DNA of 64,000 nucleotides from Paenibacillus luteus (lineage in GTDB: Bacteria > Bacillota > Bacilli > Paenibacillales > Paenibacillaceae). The position numbers and the translations under genes were made by a program. Shown here in pieces: positions 17,531 to 26,748 of this stretch. Position 1 is the stretch's first letter, and each line of letters opens with the position of its first letter. Location: assembly GCF_006542765.1 (NCBI RefSeq), contig NZ_SKCD01000019.1, forward strand, positions 1 through 64,000. The letters run 5' to 3'. The notes beneath the pieces were generated by a model, which did not search any database, was not told where the DNA came from, and saw only the letters and a list, made by a program, of their open reading frames with translations.

Positions 17531-19069
17531 ATGACCAAGCCTATTCAGCACGCATCCGATGGAACGAATCAGTCAACATCGACGGATGTTCTGCTTATCG
17601 CAGATATCGAACAAAATATAAAAATGATTTTAAGTGATTTGGGTGACAGCGACGATGTTATTATTCGACAGATCCGAAGCGATGGAAGCGCAGCTCTATC
17701 AGCGGCAGTTGTCTATATCGACGGGATGTCGGATGCAGCAATTATTAATACTTATATTTTTGATGTCCTTATGCGCTCGATGCTGAATGTGTCGGATTAT
17801 TCCGAGCATGAAACAGAGCCAGAGGTACTGGCTGAAAAGCTATTATCGGGCATAGGGTCGATTAGCAGCGTTCATGAAATGGGAAAACTTTATCAGTCCT
17901 TGTTATCCGGTGAAGCCATCATTCTCTTGAATGGGAGCGATCATGCGTATCGTGCTGATATTCGTCAGTGGAAGGGACGCGATGTAACAGAATCCACCAA
18001 TCAGACGTCAGTTCGGGGTCCAAGGGAAAGTTTTACCGAAACCTTGCGTGTGAACACCTCGCTAGTGCGGAGGAAAATCAAGGACCCACGGCTCTGGCTG
18101 GAGACTATCGCGATTGGGCGCATTACGAAGACAGATGTAACCATGATGTATTTGAACGGCATAGCGAAACCTTCTGTCATTAATGAGGTCCGCTCGCGTT
18201 TGAATGCTATCGATATAGATGGCGTACTGGAAGGCGGATATATCGAGGAGCAAATCGAGGATGCAAAGTATTCGATTTTTCCCACCGTATTCAACACAGA
18301 ACTTCCCGATAACGTTGCGGCGCAGCTGTTGGAAGGGAAGGTAGCGATTCTAGTGGACGGCACGCCAAATGCTCTTGTTGTTCCAACGCAATTCGTCAGC
18401 TTTGTGCAATCGAACGAGGACTATTACCAAAGGGCCGTCTATGCGAGCTTGCTCCGCATACTAAGGTTTATTAGCGGTTTTATTTCACTACTGCTCCCTT
18501 CCTTGTATATCGCCATTACGACTTTTCACCGGGACATGCTGCCGACGTCCTTGTTAATCAGTCTTGCTGCCCAGCGGGAGGGCGTCCCGTTTCCGGCCTT
18601 CGTTGAAGCGGTGGCGATGGAGGTGACCTTTGAGATATTAAGGGAAGCGGGGCTTCGTATGCCGCGAGCCATCGGTCAAGCCGTTTCGGTTGTAGGGACA
18701 CTCGTCATCGGACAAGCTGCTGTCGAAGCGGGAATCGTATCCGCAGCCATGGTTATCGTCGTTTCGGTAACGGCAATTGCAACCTTTACTGTGCCTGCCT
18801 ACAGCATGTCTATTCCGGTACGCATTCTTCGCTTTGCATTTATGGGATTGGCGGCTAGCTTTGGGTTGTTCGGCATCATTATGGGATTGTTTACTTTATT
18901 GCTTCATCTATGCTCACTCCGCTCCTTTGGGGAGCCGTATATGGCGCCGCTCAGTCCGTTTATTGCGACTGAGCAGGAGGATGCTCTCATCCGAATGCCG
19001 AGGTGGCTTTATTTCAAACGGCCAAGCAGTGCGCAAAAAAGCAACCGCAACCGACAGCAAAAGAGTTAG
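17531..19069 (+). CDS. Spore germination receptor subunit A (GerA/GerKA family)
   Basis: 512 residues from the ATG at 17531 (GGAG upstream); the frame is open back to 17441 but the extra 30 residues look non-native. A soluble N-terminal half (about 1-300), including a conserved LVRRKIKDPRLWLETIAIGR block, is followed by four or five membrane segments (about 315-490). This is the GerA architecture. The A subunit assembles with B and C subunits in the inner spore membrane to sense germinants. First gene of a same-strand A-C-small-B operon. Confidence 0.93.
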   Translation: MTKPIQHASDGTNQSTSTDVLLIADIEQNIKMILSDLGDSDDVIIRQIRSDGSAALSAAVVYIDGMSDAAIINTYIFDVLMRSMLNVSDYSEHETEPEVLAEKLLSGIGSISSVHEMGKLYQSLLSGEAIILLNGSDHAYRADIRQWKGRDVTESTNQTSVRGPRESFTETLRVNTSLVRRKIKDPRLWLETIAIGRITKTDVTMMYLNGIAKPSVINEVRSRLNAIDIDGVLEGGYIEEQIEDAKYSIFPTVFNTELPDNVAAQLLEGKVAILVDGTPNALVVPTQFVSFVQSNEDYYQRAVYASLLRILRFISGFISLLLPSLYIAITTFHRDMLPTSLLISLAAQREGVPFPAFVEAVAMEVTFEILREAGLRMPRAIGQAVSVVGTLVIGQAAVEAGIVSAAMVIVVSVTAIATFTVPAYSMSIPVRILRFAFMGLAASFGLFGIIMGLFTLLLHLCSLRSFGEPYMAPLSPFIATEQEDALIRMPRWLYFKRPSSAQKSNRNRQQKS

Positions 19070-19097
19070 ATGAAAAGCAGGAAAGGAGCGGTACGGG

Positions 19098-20279
19098 ATG
19101 CTGCAAAAAGCGTTAATGATCAGCTTATGCTTGCTGCTTCTTACCGGCTGCTGGAGCAGACGCGAGCTCAATGAGCTGTTGATTGTGCTCGGCGTTGCGG
19201 TGGATTGGGAGGATGGCGAATATTTGGTATCCTTTCAGGTGGTTAACCCGAGTGAGATTTCTGCTCAGCAGCGAGGTGGCGACCGTCCACCGGGCACGCT
19301 CTACCAAGGGCGAGGCAAAACTATGTTTGAAGCCGCACGTTTCTTAACTGCAGAAGCGCCACGGAAAGTGTACATTGGCCATTTGCAAATTTTTATTATC
19401 GGAGAAAAACTGGCGCGGATGGGCATCTCCTCTTTTCTTGATAATACGCTGCGTGACAATGAAGCACGTATGGATTTTAATGTCGTTGTCGCAAAGGGAA
19501 CGAAGGCCGAGGATATTTTGAAAATTTTCACGCCTATGGAGAAGCTGCCTACTCAAAATATGCTCCGCTCCCTACAAACATCCGAGCGTTCATGGGCACC
19601 GACGGTTTCGGTGACGATGGATGATATTATTGACATATTATCCGAGGATGGACGGGAGCTAGCACTCACGGGCATTCAGGTAATCGGCAACCAGCAATTA
19701 GCAGAAAAAAAGCAAAACGTGGAAACCTTTCTTCCAAGCAGCCATTTTCGCTATACGGGAATCGCGGCTTTTAAAGACGATAAGCTCATCGGCTGGCTTA
19801 ATGAAAAGGAAAGCAAGGGATTTACGGATATAACGAATAAACTGGATAGCACATCCGTCGAGCTGCTATGCAGCGGGAACTTATATATGGGAATCGAGAT
19901 TACCTCTTCAGACTCGCATATTGTAATGAAAATGAAGGACGGCATGCCGGAAGCACATATCTATTTTCAGACGGAAGCAAATGTGGTCGACCGCTCCTGT
20001 AAAGATGTGGATCTCTCCGATCCAGCTGCAATTGAAACGTTGGAGCACCGGGTTGAGAAGGTCATGAAAAGCAATGCGGAAGCTTCTGTAAAGCGGGCGA
20101 AAAGCTTGAAATCTGATATTTTTGGATTAGGGAGCACGGTTGAAAGGCAGCATCCTGCCCTATGGAAAAAGCTCCAATATAATTGGGACGAGGATGGGTT
20201 TCAAATGTTGAAGCTTCACTACCATATTAAAGTGCATATTCGCAAGATAGGAACGATCGGCAATTCAACTATGAAATAA
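19098..20279 (+). CDS. Spore germination lipoprotein, Ger(x)C family
   Basis: 393 residues. Signal peptide with lipobox LTGC and lipidated Cys18, followed by the family start WSRRELNELLIVLGVAVDW. The C-terminal conserved region (VEKVMKSNAEASVKRAKSLKSDIFGLG) is also typical. AAAGGAGCGGTACGGG precedes the ATG. The C subunit is membrane-anchored on the outer face of the inner spore membrane and is needed for receptor function. Confidence 0.94.
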   Translation: MLQKALMISLCLLLLTGCWSRRELNELLIVLGVAVDWEDGEYLVSFQVVNPSEISAQQRGGDRPPGTLYQGRGKTMFEAARFLTAEAPRKVYIGHLQIFIIGEKLARMGISSFLDNTLRDNEARMDFNVVVAKGTKAEDILKIFTPMEKLPTQNMLRSLQTSERSWAPTVSVTMDDIIDILSEDGRELALTGIQVIGNQQLAEKKQNVETFLPSSHFRYTGIAAFKDDKLIGWLNEKESKGFTDITNKLDSTSVELLCSGNLYMGIEITSSDSHIVMKMKDGMPEAHIYFQTEANVVDRSCKDVDLSDPAAIETLEHRVEKVMKSNAEASVKRAKSLKSDIFGLGSTVERQHPALWKKLQYNWDEDGFQMLKLHYHIKVHIRKIGTIGNSTMK

Positions 20280-20304
20280 CGGATAGAATGAGGGAGCTGA
20301 AGCG

Positions 20305-20517
20305 TTGTCATCCTTTATTGGTGTCATAGCAGTAGCGGTCTGCGTTGCTTGGTGGGAGCTGCCGGGGCTGATTAAGCGAAAAAGAAGGAAGGAAATATTC
20401 CTATTCATGGCACTGCTTCTTATCGGTACGGGGTTGTACGGAGCGCTGACCTTGCATGCAAAAATACCGAATCCTTTTCTCCTGATCAAAGCCGTTTTTG
20501 GTCCAATCATGTCATGA
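20305..20517 (+). CDS. Small membrane protein in the germination operon
   Basis: 70 residues from a TTG at 20305 with AGGGAG upstream. Two hydrophobic segments (FIGVIAVAVCVAWW and IFLFMALLLIGTGLYGALTL) are separated by the basic loop KRKRRKE. Small two-helix proteins like this occur in some ger operons and may be accessory (D-type) subunits. The position between the C and B genes supports co-assembly with the receptor; the role is inferred from position only. Confidence 0.7.
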   Translation: MSSFIGVIAVAVCVAWWELPGLIKRKRRKEIFLFMALLLIGTGLYGALTLHAKIPNPFLLIKAVFGPIMS

Positions 20518-20545
20518 ATCGTGCGTTAGGGTTAGGGGGAACGTG

Positions 20546-21655
20546 ATGATGAGCAAGCGCATATCAAGTGATAACGGAAAAATCTCGGCTAGACAATTTA
20601 TGATTCTCATTATTTTGTGCACAATCGGCGATTCCATCCTGATCCTTCCGACGATTATAGCTTCAGCCTCCAAGGAGGATGCGTGGATTACGATGCTGAT
20701 CAGCATGGCTATGGGAATCGGTGTAGGCGCACTTTACGGTTGGCTTGCGATGAGAATGCAGAGTGCCAGTCTGATCGCTTTCGTACAACAATCGCTTGGG
20801 AAAGCAGTTGGCAGCCTGATGAGCATCGTATTCATTGTGTATTTTGTTTATCTTCATATTACGCTGACTAGCGAAATGAGCCAGTTTATGACCACGCAGT
20901 TAATGCCTGAAACGCCGAACAACGCGATTTTTATCCTATTTATTTCGGTCGTCATTATTGCATATCGGCTAGGCGTTGAAGCCTTTGCTCGCATGGGCGA
21001 GCTGCTTTTTCCAATCTTTATGCTGTTGTTTATATTCATGGTTGTGCTTCTGCTTCCCCAGGTTGAAGTAGACAAGCTGCAGCCGATTATGGCAAACGGA
21101 ATGCTGCCGATTATGAAAGGGGTACCTACCGCTTTTGCAATCCCATTTACGGAGCTGATTGTCATTCTGATGCTAGTCCCCCATATTACAGGAAAAAAGA
21201 AACCGCTTAAGCCATTCCTTATCGGCACTGGCATTGGGGGACTATTTTTATTCATAACGGTGCTGATCTGCTTACTGGTGCTTGGCGCGAATCTTATGGA
21301 AACGAAATATTATCCTACTTTTATCCTTGCCCAAAAAATAACGGTGGGCAACTTTCTCGAACGGATGGAGGCAATTCTCACTTTTATGTGGATCATTACG
21401 GTATATTTTAAAACGCTGCTGATCTTTTTTGCCCTAACGAAGAGCCTGGAGCAATTGTTTCGGTTGAAAGAAAGCAAGATGCTTACGGTACCTCTCGCGA
21501 TGATTTTATTGGTAGGCTCAGTGGTTAGCACGCCTAATATCGTCATTTATAATGAGATGATCAAGAACTATTGGTCTATGTTTGATCTGACGGTTTGCCT
21601 TCTTATGCCTATTTTATTGTTAGGCTGGTCCTATATTCCGCGAAAACGCAGCTAA
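20546..21655 (+). CDS. Spore germination receptor subunit B (GerB/GerKB, APC-type permease)
   Basis: 369 residues from the ATG at 20546 with AGGGGGA upstream; an in-frame ATG follows immediately at 20549. It has about ten hydrophobic segments, starting with the family opening ISARQFMILIILCTIGDSIL. GerB proteins are related to amino-acid/polyamine transporters and form the germinant-binding membrane part of the receptor. Last gene of the operon. Confidence 0.93.
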   Translation: MMSKRISSDNGKISARQFMILIILCTIGDSILILPTIIASASKEDAWITMLISMAMGIGVGALYGWLAMRMQSASLIAFVQQSLGKAVGSLMSIVFIVYFVYLHITLTSEMSQFMTTQLMPETPNNAIFILFISVVIIAYRLGVEAFARMGELLFPIFMLLFIFMVVLLLPQVEVDKLQPIMANGMLPIMKGVPTAFAIPFTELIVILMLVPHITGKKKPLKPFLIGTGIGGLFLFITVLICLLVLGANLMETKYYPTFILAQKITVGNFLERMEAILTFMWIITVYFKTLLIFFALTKSLEQLFRLKESKMLTVPLAMILLVGSVVSTPNIVIYNEMIKNYWSMFDLTVCLLMPILLLGWSYIPRKRS

Positions 21656-21672
21656 CAGACTCCTTGGCATCA

Positions 21673-21681
21673 TGGTATAAT
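21673..21681 (+). promoter_or_regulatory. Extended -10 promoter element (TGGTATAAT)
   Basis: A perfect TATAAT with an upstream TG dinucleotide lies just after the GerB stop. The -35 region is weak, as is common with extended -10 promoters. It would start a transcript that first meets the hairpin at 21715-21747 and then the YolD-like gene. Confidence 0.5.
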
Positions 21682-21714
21682 AGAGTTATTCGTGTAACTT
21701 AGATAGATAGGGAT

Positions 21715-21747
21715 GGGGTCTCCTCGGAGCGGAGGGGCCCTTTTTTT
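21715..21747 (+). terminator. Terminator after the germination operon / leader of the next gene
   Basis: GGGGTCTCC and GGAGGGGCCC form a GC-rich stem with G-T wobbles, followed by seven Ts. It can close the ger operon; because an extended -10 lies before it, it could also act as an attenuator for the next gene. Confidence 0.65.
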
Positions 21748-21791
21748 ATGGAGTGTTCGGGTTGCCATATATCGTGCAGGAGGGGATTAGG

Positions 21792-22034
21792 ATGGCAAAA
21801 GGACCGAAACGGCCAACAAGAGATGAGTTTGAGCTTGAAGAGCTGGGCGAGCGATTGGTGGAGGCTAAGCAGGAAAAAACGGAGCTTCTGCTCACGGTGT
21901 GGGCAGCGGAGGAGCAGGTAAGAGGCGTGATTACTGTGCTCGATTCCAGAACAAAGAAGGTTCACGTGGAATATATGGGGAGTGTAACGAAGATCCCTTT
22001 TCTGGATATTATGAAGGTAGAAAACCCCTATTAA
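21792..22034 (+). CDS. YolD-like small protein
   Basis: 80 residues from the ATG at 21792 with AGGAGGGG upstream; a GTG at 21753 gives a longer form without a ribosome site. The middle (EQVRGVITVLDSRTKKVHVEYMGSVTKIPFLDIMKV) has the small beta-sheet pattern of YolD-like proteins, which are often linked to DNA-repair polymerase genes. No polymerase gene is adjacent. The family call is by pattern and only moderate. Confidence 0.55.
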   Translation: MAKGPKRPTRDEFELEELGERLVEAKQEKTELLLTVWAAEEQVRGVITVLDSRTKKVHVEYMGSVTKIPFLDIMKVENPY

Positions 22035-22050
22035 TCCGTCAGTTTGAACC

Positions 22051-22093
22051 AAAGCTCTCCTCCGTTTGAATATTGAGCGGACGGGGGGCTTTG
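22051..22093 (+). terminator. Terminator after the YolD-like gene
   Basis: AAAGCTCTCCTCCGT pairs with GACGGGGGGCTTT across a 14-base loop; only a short T-run follows. Confidence 0.65.
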
Positions 22094-22135
22094 CTATTCC
22101 TATAAAAAAATGAAAATGGAGGCGAATTTACATAC

Positions 22136-23368
22136 ATGTATCCTACTCAGCAGCAATTAGAAAACTATGCATCACTTGCGGTGAATGTCGGCGTTTCGGT
22201 ACAGAAAGGACAGACTGTCGTTGTAATGGCGCCAATTAGCTCCGCACCACTAGTAAGGCTAATTGCTTTAAAGGCTTATGAAGCCGGTGCCAAAAACGTG
22301 CATGTGGAGTATAACGATGAGGAACTCTCTCTCATTAAATACAAAAATGCCCCGGAGGAGGCTTTCAGCGAATATCCGATGTGGCGCGCCAAAGCATGGG
22401 AGCAATTCGTAGAGCAGGGAGCAGCGTTTATTCAAATATACTCCCCTAACCCCGATTTGCTGAACGGCGTAGACTCAGCTCGGGTGGCAACGGCATCCAA
22501 GGCAGCATCTACTGCACTTAGTGGATACCGCGGATCGTTAATGAACCACACGAATGCTTGGACACTTATCTCCTATGCCACACCGGAATGGGCAGCTAAG
22601 GTGTTTCCAGAGGTTTCGGCAGAAGCAGCGGTTCAGAAGCTTTGGGAGCGGATCATTGACGCTACCCGGATCGGATTGGAACATCCGATTCAGGCATGGA
22701 AAGAACATAATGCGAAGCTGCTTCAAATGGTCGAGCTGCTCAATGGCAAGCGATACAAGGAGTTAAAGTATACAGCTCCAGGAACAGACCTCACGATTGA
22801 GCTGCCGGAGAACCATATTTGGCTCGGCGGCGCTAAAGCGAATTCGAAGGGTGTACTGTTTAATCCCAACATGCCAACGGAGGAGGTATTTACGATGCCT
22901 CTGAAGGATGGAGTCAATGGAACCGTACGCAGCACCAAGCCATTGAATTATAATGGCCAGGTGATCAATGGCTTCTCCTTGACCTTTAAGGACGGAAAAG
23001 TTATCGATTATTCCGCAGAACAAGGTTACGAGGCCCTTTCAAATTTGCTTAATACAGATGATGGCGCGCGACAATTAGGGGAAGTGGCGTTAGTTCCGCA
23101 CGACTCGCCCATCTCGAATTCTAATGTGACCTTCTTTAATACGTTGTATGACGAGAATGCCTCCTGTCACTTGGCTCTAGGCCAAGCTTACCCGGTGAAT
23201 CTCAAGGGAGGCACGGGAATGTCGCCAGAGGAACTTCTCGCTCAAGGCGCGAACAGAAGCCTCGTCCATGAGGATTTTATGATCGGATCACCGGACATGA
23301 GCATCGACGGCATTACTCCGGATGGCAAGAGTGAGGCCATCTTCCGCAGCGGCAATTGGGCGATTTAG
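22136..23368 (+). CDS. Aminopeptidase, M29 family (AmpS/PepS type)
   Basis: 410 residues, the usual length of M29 thermophilic-type aminopeptidases. It opens with [25 protein letters not shown] and ends with [34 protein letters not shown], both typical. The conserved metal-binding stretch [13 protein letters not shown] is intact. It is cytoplasmic, removes N-terminal residues from peptides and needs divalent metal. GGAGG lies upstream of the ATG. It stands alone between two terminators. Confidence 0.93.
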   Translation: MYPTQQQLENYASLAVNVGVSVQKGQTVVVMAPISSAPLVRLIALKAYEAGAKNVHVEYNDEELSLIKYKNAPEEAFSEYPMWRAKAWEQFVEQGAAFIQIYSPNPDLLNGVDSARVATASKAASTALSGYRGSLMNHTNAWTLISYATPEWAAKVFPEVSAEAAVQKLWERIIDATRIGLEHPIQAWKEHNAKLLQMVELLNGKRYKELKYTAPGTDLTIELPENHIWLGGAKANSKGVLFNPNMPTEEVFTMPLKDGVNGTVRSTKPLNYNGQVINGFSLTFKDGKVIDYSAEQGYEALSNLLNTDDGARQLGEVALVPHDSPISNSNVTFFNTLYDENASCHLALGQAYPVNLKGGTGMSPEELLAQGANRSLVHEDFMIGSPDMSIDGITPDGKSEAIFRSGNWAI

Positions 23369-23398
23369 GCTGCCGCAGTCTTCCATGATTAGATGATG

Positions 23399-23446
23399 AG
23401 CCCCGGATTCCTGAGCAGTAGTTGCTCTGGAGTCTGGGGCTTTTTT
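23399..23446 (+). terminator. Terminator of the M29 aminopeptidase gene
   Basis: AGCCCCGGATTCC pairs with GGAGTCTGGGGCT, followed by six Ts. Confidence 0.88.
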
Positions 23447-23505
23447 GCTTGTAGCGGATCGTTATCTTTCTATGAGAAAATGAGAATAAAAATAAAAGAG
23501 GAAAC

Positions 23506-24516
23506 ATGGAGGTCGTATTGGAAAAACATATGAAGGAGCTTATTCATTTTTATTTTCCCCAGTTGGATTATTCATTGGAGCCTGTTCCGTTTGGACTGAC
23601 TAATCTTACTCAAGTGATAACGCTCCAAGAGGAAAAGTATGTGATGCGTATTTACAATCGCCATACCAAATCGGAGGAAGGGCTTTTATTTGAAGTCAAG
23701 CTAACCTCCTATTTAAATGAACAGCTGGAAACCTTGAAAGTACCTGTATTCCTTAGCTCATTTGCAGGTGATAGCTATTATAAGTTTGGGGATGGAACTT
23801 TAGGCGCTGTAGTAAACTTTCTTTCAGGTGCTGTTCCAGCAATAACAAGTGTAGGTGAAGCCAATGATTTTGGCAGAGTTGTCGGGCAAGTTGCTTCTGC
23901 CCTTGGTGGATACGAAATAAAGGAATCCGAATATAGCGGAGTATCTTTTTTGGAAATCGATAAGCTTCATCCACTTGCAAACCGCTCAGCAGTGGCCTCT
24001 TTTTTTGAAAAGCCGCCGTTTTCGATACCTGGGCCAAAGCAACGTTTTTATTATAAGATGATGGCAACGTTCGAAATGAACCGAATCCATGTGCAAGCCT
24101 TGCCTAAACAGTTGGTACATCATGATTTGCTAATTTTTAACCTTCTGGCTGAGGAGAATGGTATTACGGGCGTGCTTGATTTTGATTTTACGTCTGTAGA
24201 TGTTGGGTTTATGGAGTTTGTAATTAGTTTTAACCATCTTGCTCAATTGACGGATGGATCTATAGATAGGATAGAAGAATTTTTAAAGGGATACGCTCAC
24301 TCATGCAAACATACAACAGAGGAAATAGAGCAACTGCAGCTATTAACTCAAATCTACCATCTTGCCATTCTTCATATTTATATTGGACAGCATCTTGACG
24401 GAAGAGATATTGAGCAAAATTTCCACTATATCCTAGATCAATTTATGACCAGAAATGAGTGGTTGGATAAACATGCTTCAGCGGTGCAGCTTCTTTTGAA
24501 CAACTATTTACTTTAG
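23506..24516 (+). CDS. APH-family small-molecule kinase (CotS/homoserine-kinase-type fold)
   Basis: 336 residues. Nucleotide-binding lysine in EEKYVMRIYNRH, catalytic loop LVHHDLLIFNLL (HxDxxxxN pattern) and metal-binding aspartate in GVLDFDFTSVD identify an aminoglycoside-phosphotransferase-fold kinase. The substrate cannot be told; relatives phosphorylate antibiotics, homoserine, choline or act in spore-coat biology. AGAGGAAAC precedes the ATG. The gene is noticeably more AT-rich than its neighbours, with TTT/ATT/AAA codons preferred, which suggests recent acquisition. Confidence 0.8.
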   Translation: MEVVLEKHMKELIHFYFPQLDYSLEPVPFGLTNLTQVITLQEEKYVMRIYNRHTKSEEGLLFEVKLTSYLNEQLETLKVPVFLSSFAGDSYYKFGDGTLGAVVNFLSGAVPAITSVGEANDFGRVVGQVASALGGYEIKESEYSGVSFLEIDKLHPLANRSAVASFFEKPPFSIPGPKQRFYYKMMATFEMNRIHVQALPKQLVHHDLLIFNLLAEENGITGVLDFDFTSVDVGFMEFVISFNHLAQLTDGSIDRIEEFLKGYAHSCKHTTEEIEQLQLLTQIYHLAILHIYIGQHLDGRDIEQNFHYILDQFMTRNEWLDKHASAVQLLLNNYLL

Positions 24517-24705
24517 GAGCGGCAGGATCAAAAGATAATCGCAGGGAGAATGGGATGAAATGACAATAATGAAGCCTATCCGCCGGAGTCGCTTGAGGAT
24601 CTATTTTGGCAAGCCATTATGATGTAGGAGCCGATGTTGGAGGAGAGTACTAAAACTAAAACAGCGAAGAGCTGACCGGGATCAGCCGATCTTTGTTCTC
24701 ATAAT

Positions 24706-24754
24706 GCTTAAAACTAAGGTACCCACCGTAAAGGTGGGTACCTTAGTTTTAAGC
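24706..24754. terminator. Perfect 22-bp palindromic hairpin between convergent genes
   Basis: Left arm 24706-24727 and right arm 24733-24754 are exact reverse complements (GCTTAAAACTAAGGTACCCACC on the left), with a five-base loop. T/A-rich ends on both sides allow termination in both directions. It overlaps the stop codon of the minus-strand gene. Confidence 0.85.
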
Positions 24755-26131
24755 GGGAAGATTGAGCTCAACGGTCTGGTTAGTTGGATTCCATTTCACT
24801 TCAATTCCGAGTGCTTCACCTGTGAAACGGAGTGGGATGACGGTATTTCCCTGCTCGATGCGCGCCGGGGCGTCAAGCGTGACCTTTTTCCCATCAATGG
24901 CAGCATCCTTACTCCATACTGTTAATTCCACATAGCGATCACCATAGCGAAGCGTAACTTTATCGTTAGCATAATGAACGGTACCACCAAGCGTTTCAAT
25001 CAAGCCGCGAACCGGAATATAAATGCGCCCTTCATATAATAGGGGATCAGCAGGCAGCTTTAATGTCTTGCCGTTCAGTAATACCTGAATCGCTTTGGTC
25101 ACTTTCACCGGTTTTACAGAAGCAGGAGGCTTGTCTAATAAAGCTCCTTCCTTTACCTTCCAGGATGAAACAGTGCCGTCTGCATGGAGCGCTGTGCCGC
25201 CATAGGCCTTCGCGGAAATTTGCGAAACTTGGGAGATTCCTTTGATTTGCTGAATCTTTCTGTTGAAGTCATTGCTGAAACTCCAAGACCAGACCGAACC
25301 GTCCTTTTTCAAAAGAAGGGAGAAATCGATACCCATGTCTACATTCGCACCGGATAAGGCTTTTATTTCACTGGAATACGCCGTAACATTGAAATGGGGA
25401 TAATTATTAGGTCCGCCGTGCTTATACATATAAATGCTGCCGCTCAGTAAATATCCATTCCACTCGCTGTCTATGGCGACACCTCCCGATAGCTGTTTTA
25501 CTTTCGTATAAAAGATTTCCGGTTTAAATACAGTCCGTCCTGCGGGTGTGAATTCCCATACCCAGACGTTTCCGTCTTTATCGAGTGCGCTGTCATAGTC
25601 ATAACTGTCCAGCGATACGATGTTAGACAAGCCGGCCATTTTAGATGCGGTCAGTTTTTGTGAATCGATGGCCCAGACATTTCCGGAGGTATCCAGCGCA
25701 TACTTACTGTTAGCCGCTTGAGCAGGTGGAAGCCCTTCTACTTTTACAGGCTCTTCATGTGTATAGCCAGTAAACTCAAACTCATTGGTCTTGCTGTTCA
25801 GCACGTTTTTGGTAAAGTAGCCGCCGATCCAAACACTTCCATCTTTTTTGACGGCCGCATAGTTAGTATTGGAGTTAAACCCAGAAAATGATTTTACTTG
25901 ATCAAGGATAGGCTTAGCTTGGTATTTTTCGTCATTCCAACGCCATAATATGCCATTTTTATCAAGCGCCATGTTTCCAGAAATGTTTACGATGGAATCC
26001 AGTAGCTTGCCAGCGGAAGCGGCGGCCTGCACTTGATGTGGCGGTTGCCATAGTGCAATTAACGATAGGGATAGAATCGATAAAATCATCCATTTAACAT
26101 TTTTTATGAACCTGCTCTGATTTCTGTGCAT
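24749..26131 (-). CDS. Secreted RCC1-repeat protein with C-terminal stalk (copper amine oxidase N-terminal-like) domain
   Basis: 460 residues. Signal peptide (basic start, ILSILSLSLIALW core, AxA near residue 37). Residues 40-330 contain RCC1-like repeats recognisable by recurring alternations such as ALDKNGILWRW, AVKKDGSVWIGG and ALDKDGNVWVWEF, predicted to form a beta-propeller. The C-terminal 115 residues (IQVLLNGKTLKLPADPLLYEGRIYIPVRGLIETLGG onwards) are a Cu_amine_oxidN1/stalk domain, an extracellular repeat common in Paenibacillus. AGAGGAG precedes the ATG. Function unknown; extracellular binding or scaffolding is likely. Confidence 0.9.
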   Translation of the reverse strand: MHRNQSRFIKNVKWMILSILSLSLIALWQPPHQVQAAASAGKLLDSIVNISGNMALDKNGILWRWNDEKYQAKPILDQVKSFSGFNSNTNYAAVKKDGSVWIGGYFTKNVLNSKTNEFEFTGYTHEEPVKVEGLPPAQAANSKYALDTSGNVWAIDSQKLTASKMAGLSNIVSLDSYDYDSALDKDGNVWVWEFTPAGRTVFKPEIFYTKVKQLSGGVAIDSEWNGYLLSGSIYMYKHGGPNNYPHFNVTAYSSEIKALSGANVDMGIDFSLLLKKDGSVWSWSFSNDFNRKIQQIKGISQVSQISAKAYGGTALHADGTVSSWKVKEGALLDKPPASVKPVKVTKAIQVLLNGKTLKLPADPLLYEGRIYIPVRGLIETLGGTVHYANDKVTLRYGDRYVELTVWSKDAAIDGKKVTLDAPARIEQGNTVIPLRFTGEALGIEVKWNPTNQTVELNLPA

Positions 26132-26256
26132 TTTTCACTCTCCTCTACTATGAGACGTCTTTTAATTGGAAAAGTTTCCAAATAAGCTTAATTGGTTGGC
26201 GGATTTGAACGCTATTGTGAAGGCGAAAACGGGTTTACTTTGTTTACTGCAAAAAA

Positions 26257-26298
26257 ACAAGCAGTCTGAAACGCACAGAGCGCTCCAGACTGCTTGTT
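26257..26298 (-). terminator. Terminator of the repressor/ImmA transcript
   Basis: AACAAGCAGTCTG and CAGACTGCTTGTT are exact complements. On the minus strand the stem is followed by seven Ts, which fits the end of the Xre-ImmA mRNA and marks the left edge of the tail cluster. Confidence 0.88.
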
Positions 26299-26329
26299 AT
26301 AAGAAGGCAGCTAGCATCCATAAAAAACC

Positions 26330-26740
26330 TTAAAAATAAAACTTCTGCATCTCCGCAGGCACGCCGTTGCGTGTGAGCAGCTGCTCCAGCGTCTCGCTGC
26401 GAGCAGGGGCATCGCCTGCCGTTAACAGGCGAACGGCAAATTTGCTCGCTTGCCGCTCATACTTTCCCACGTTAAAGAACGATTGTTCATCCATCCAAAA
26501 ACGGTTGAATCCAGGATGCAATCGATCATGTCCAAGCTCATGAGCGCAGACGAACCGCCGCCAGTTGTCTGGCAGCGTCTCATGGATGACGATAAATCGC
26601 CTTCGCAGCTTTTTGAAGTAAAGTCCGCGCGTGCCTTCGCCGAGATCCGCATACCGGATATGGATGCCAAGGCCTTCTGCAATGGTGAAAGGATCATTGG
26701 TTTTGTATTTGCGGATGAGCTTCAAAATCATTTTATCCAT
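26330..26740 (-). CDS. ImmA/IrrE-type metallopeptidase (phage anti-repressor)
   Basis: 136 residues. Zinc-protease motif HELGH at residues 67-71 and the C-terminal helix ERQASKFAVRLL, whose usual Glu-plus-Ala pattern supplies the third ligand, match the ImmA/IrrE family (XkdA in PBSX). These proteases cleave the neighbouring repressor after DNA damage or another cue and so induce the element. It lies 8 bases downstream of the repressor gene on the same strand. Confidence 0.9.
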   Translation of the reverse strand: MDKMILKLIRKYKTNDPFTIAEGLGIHIRYADLGEGTRGLYFKKLRRRFIVIHETLPDNWRRFVCAHELGHDRLHPGFNRFWMDEQSFFNVGKYERQASKFAVRLLTAGDAPARSETLEQLLTRNGVPAEMQKFYF

Positions 26741-26748
26741 AGCAGCAC

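Noticed and set aside
24540..24600. Short frame reading NDNNEAYPPESLEDLFWQAI
   Set aside because: It looks protein-like and may be a gene remnant, but is only about 20 codons long with no start; I could not link it to a family.
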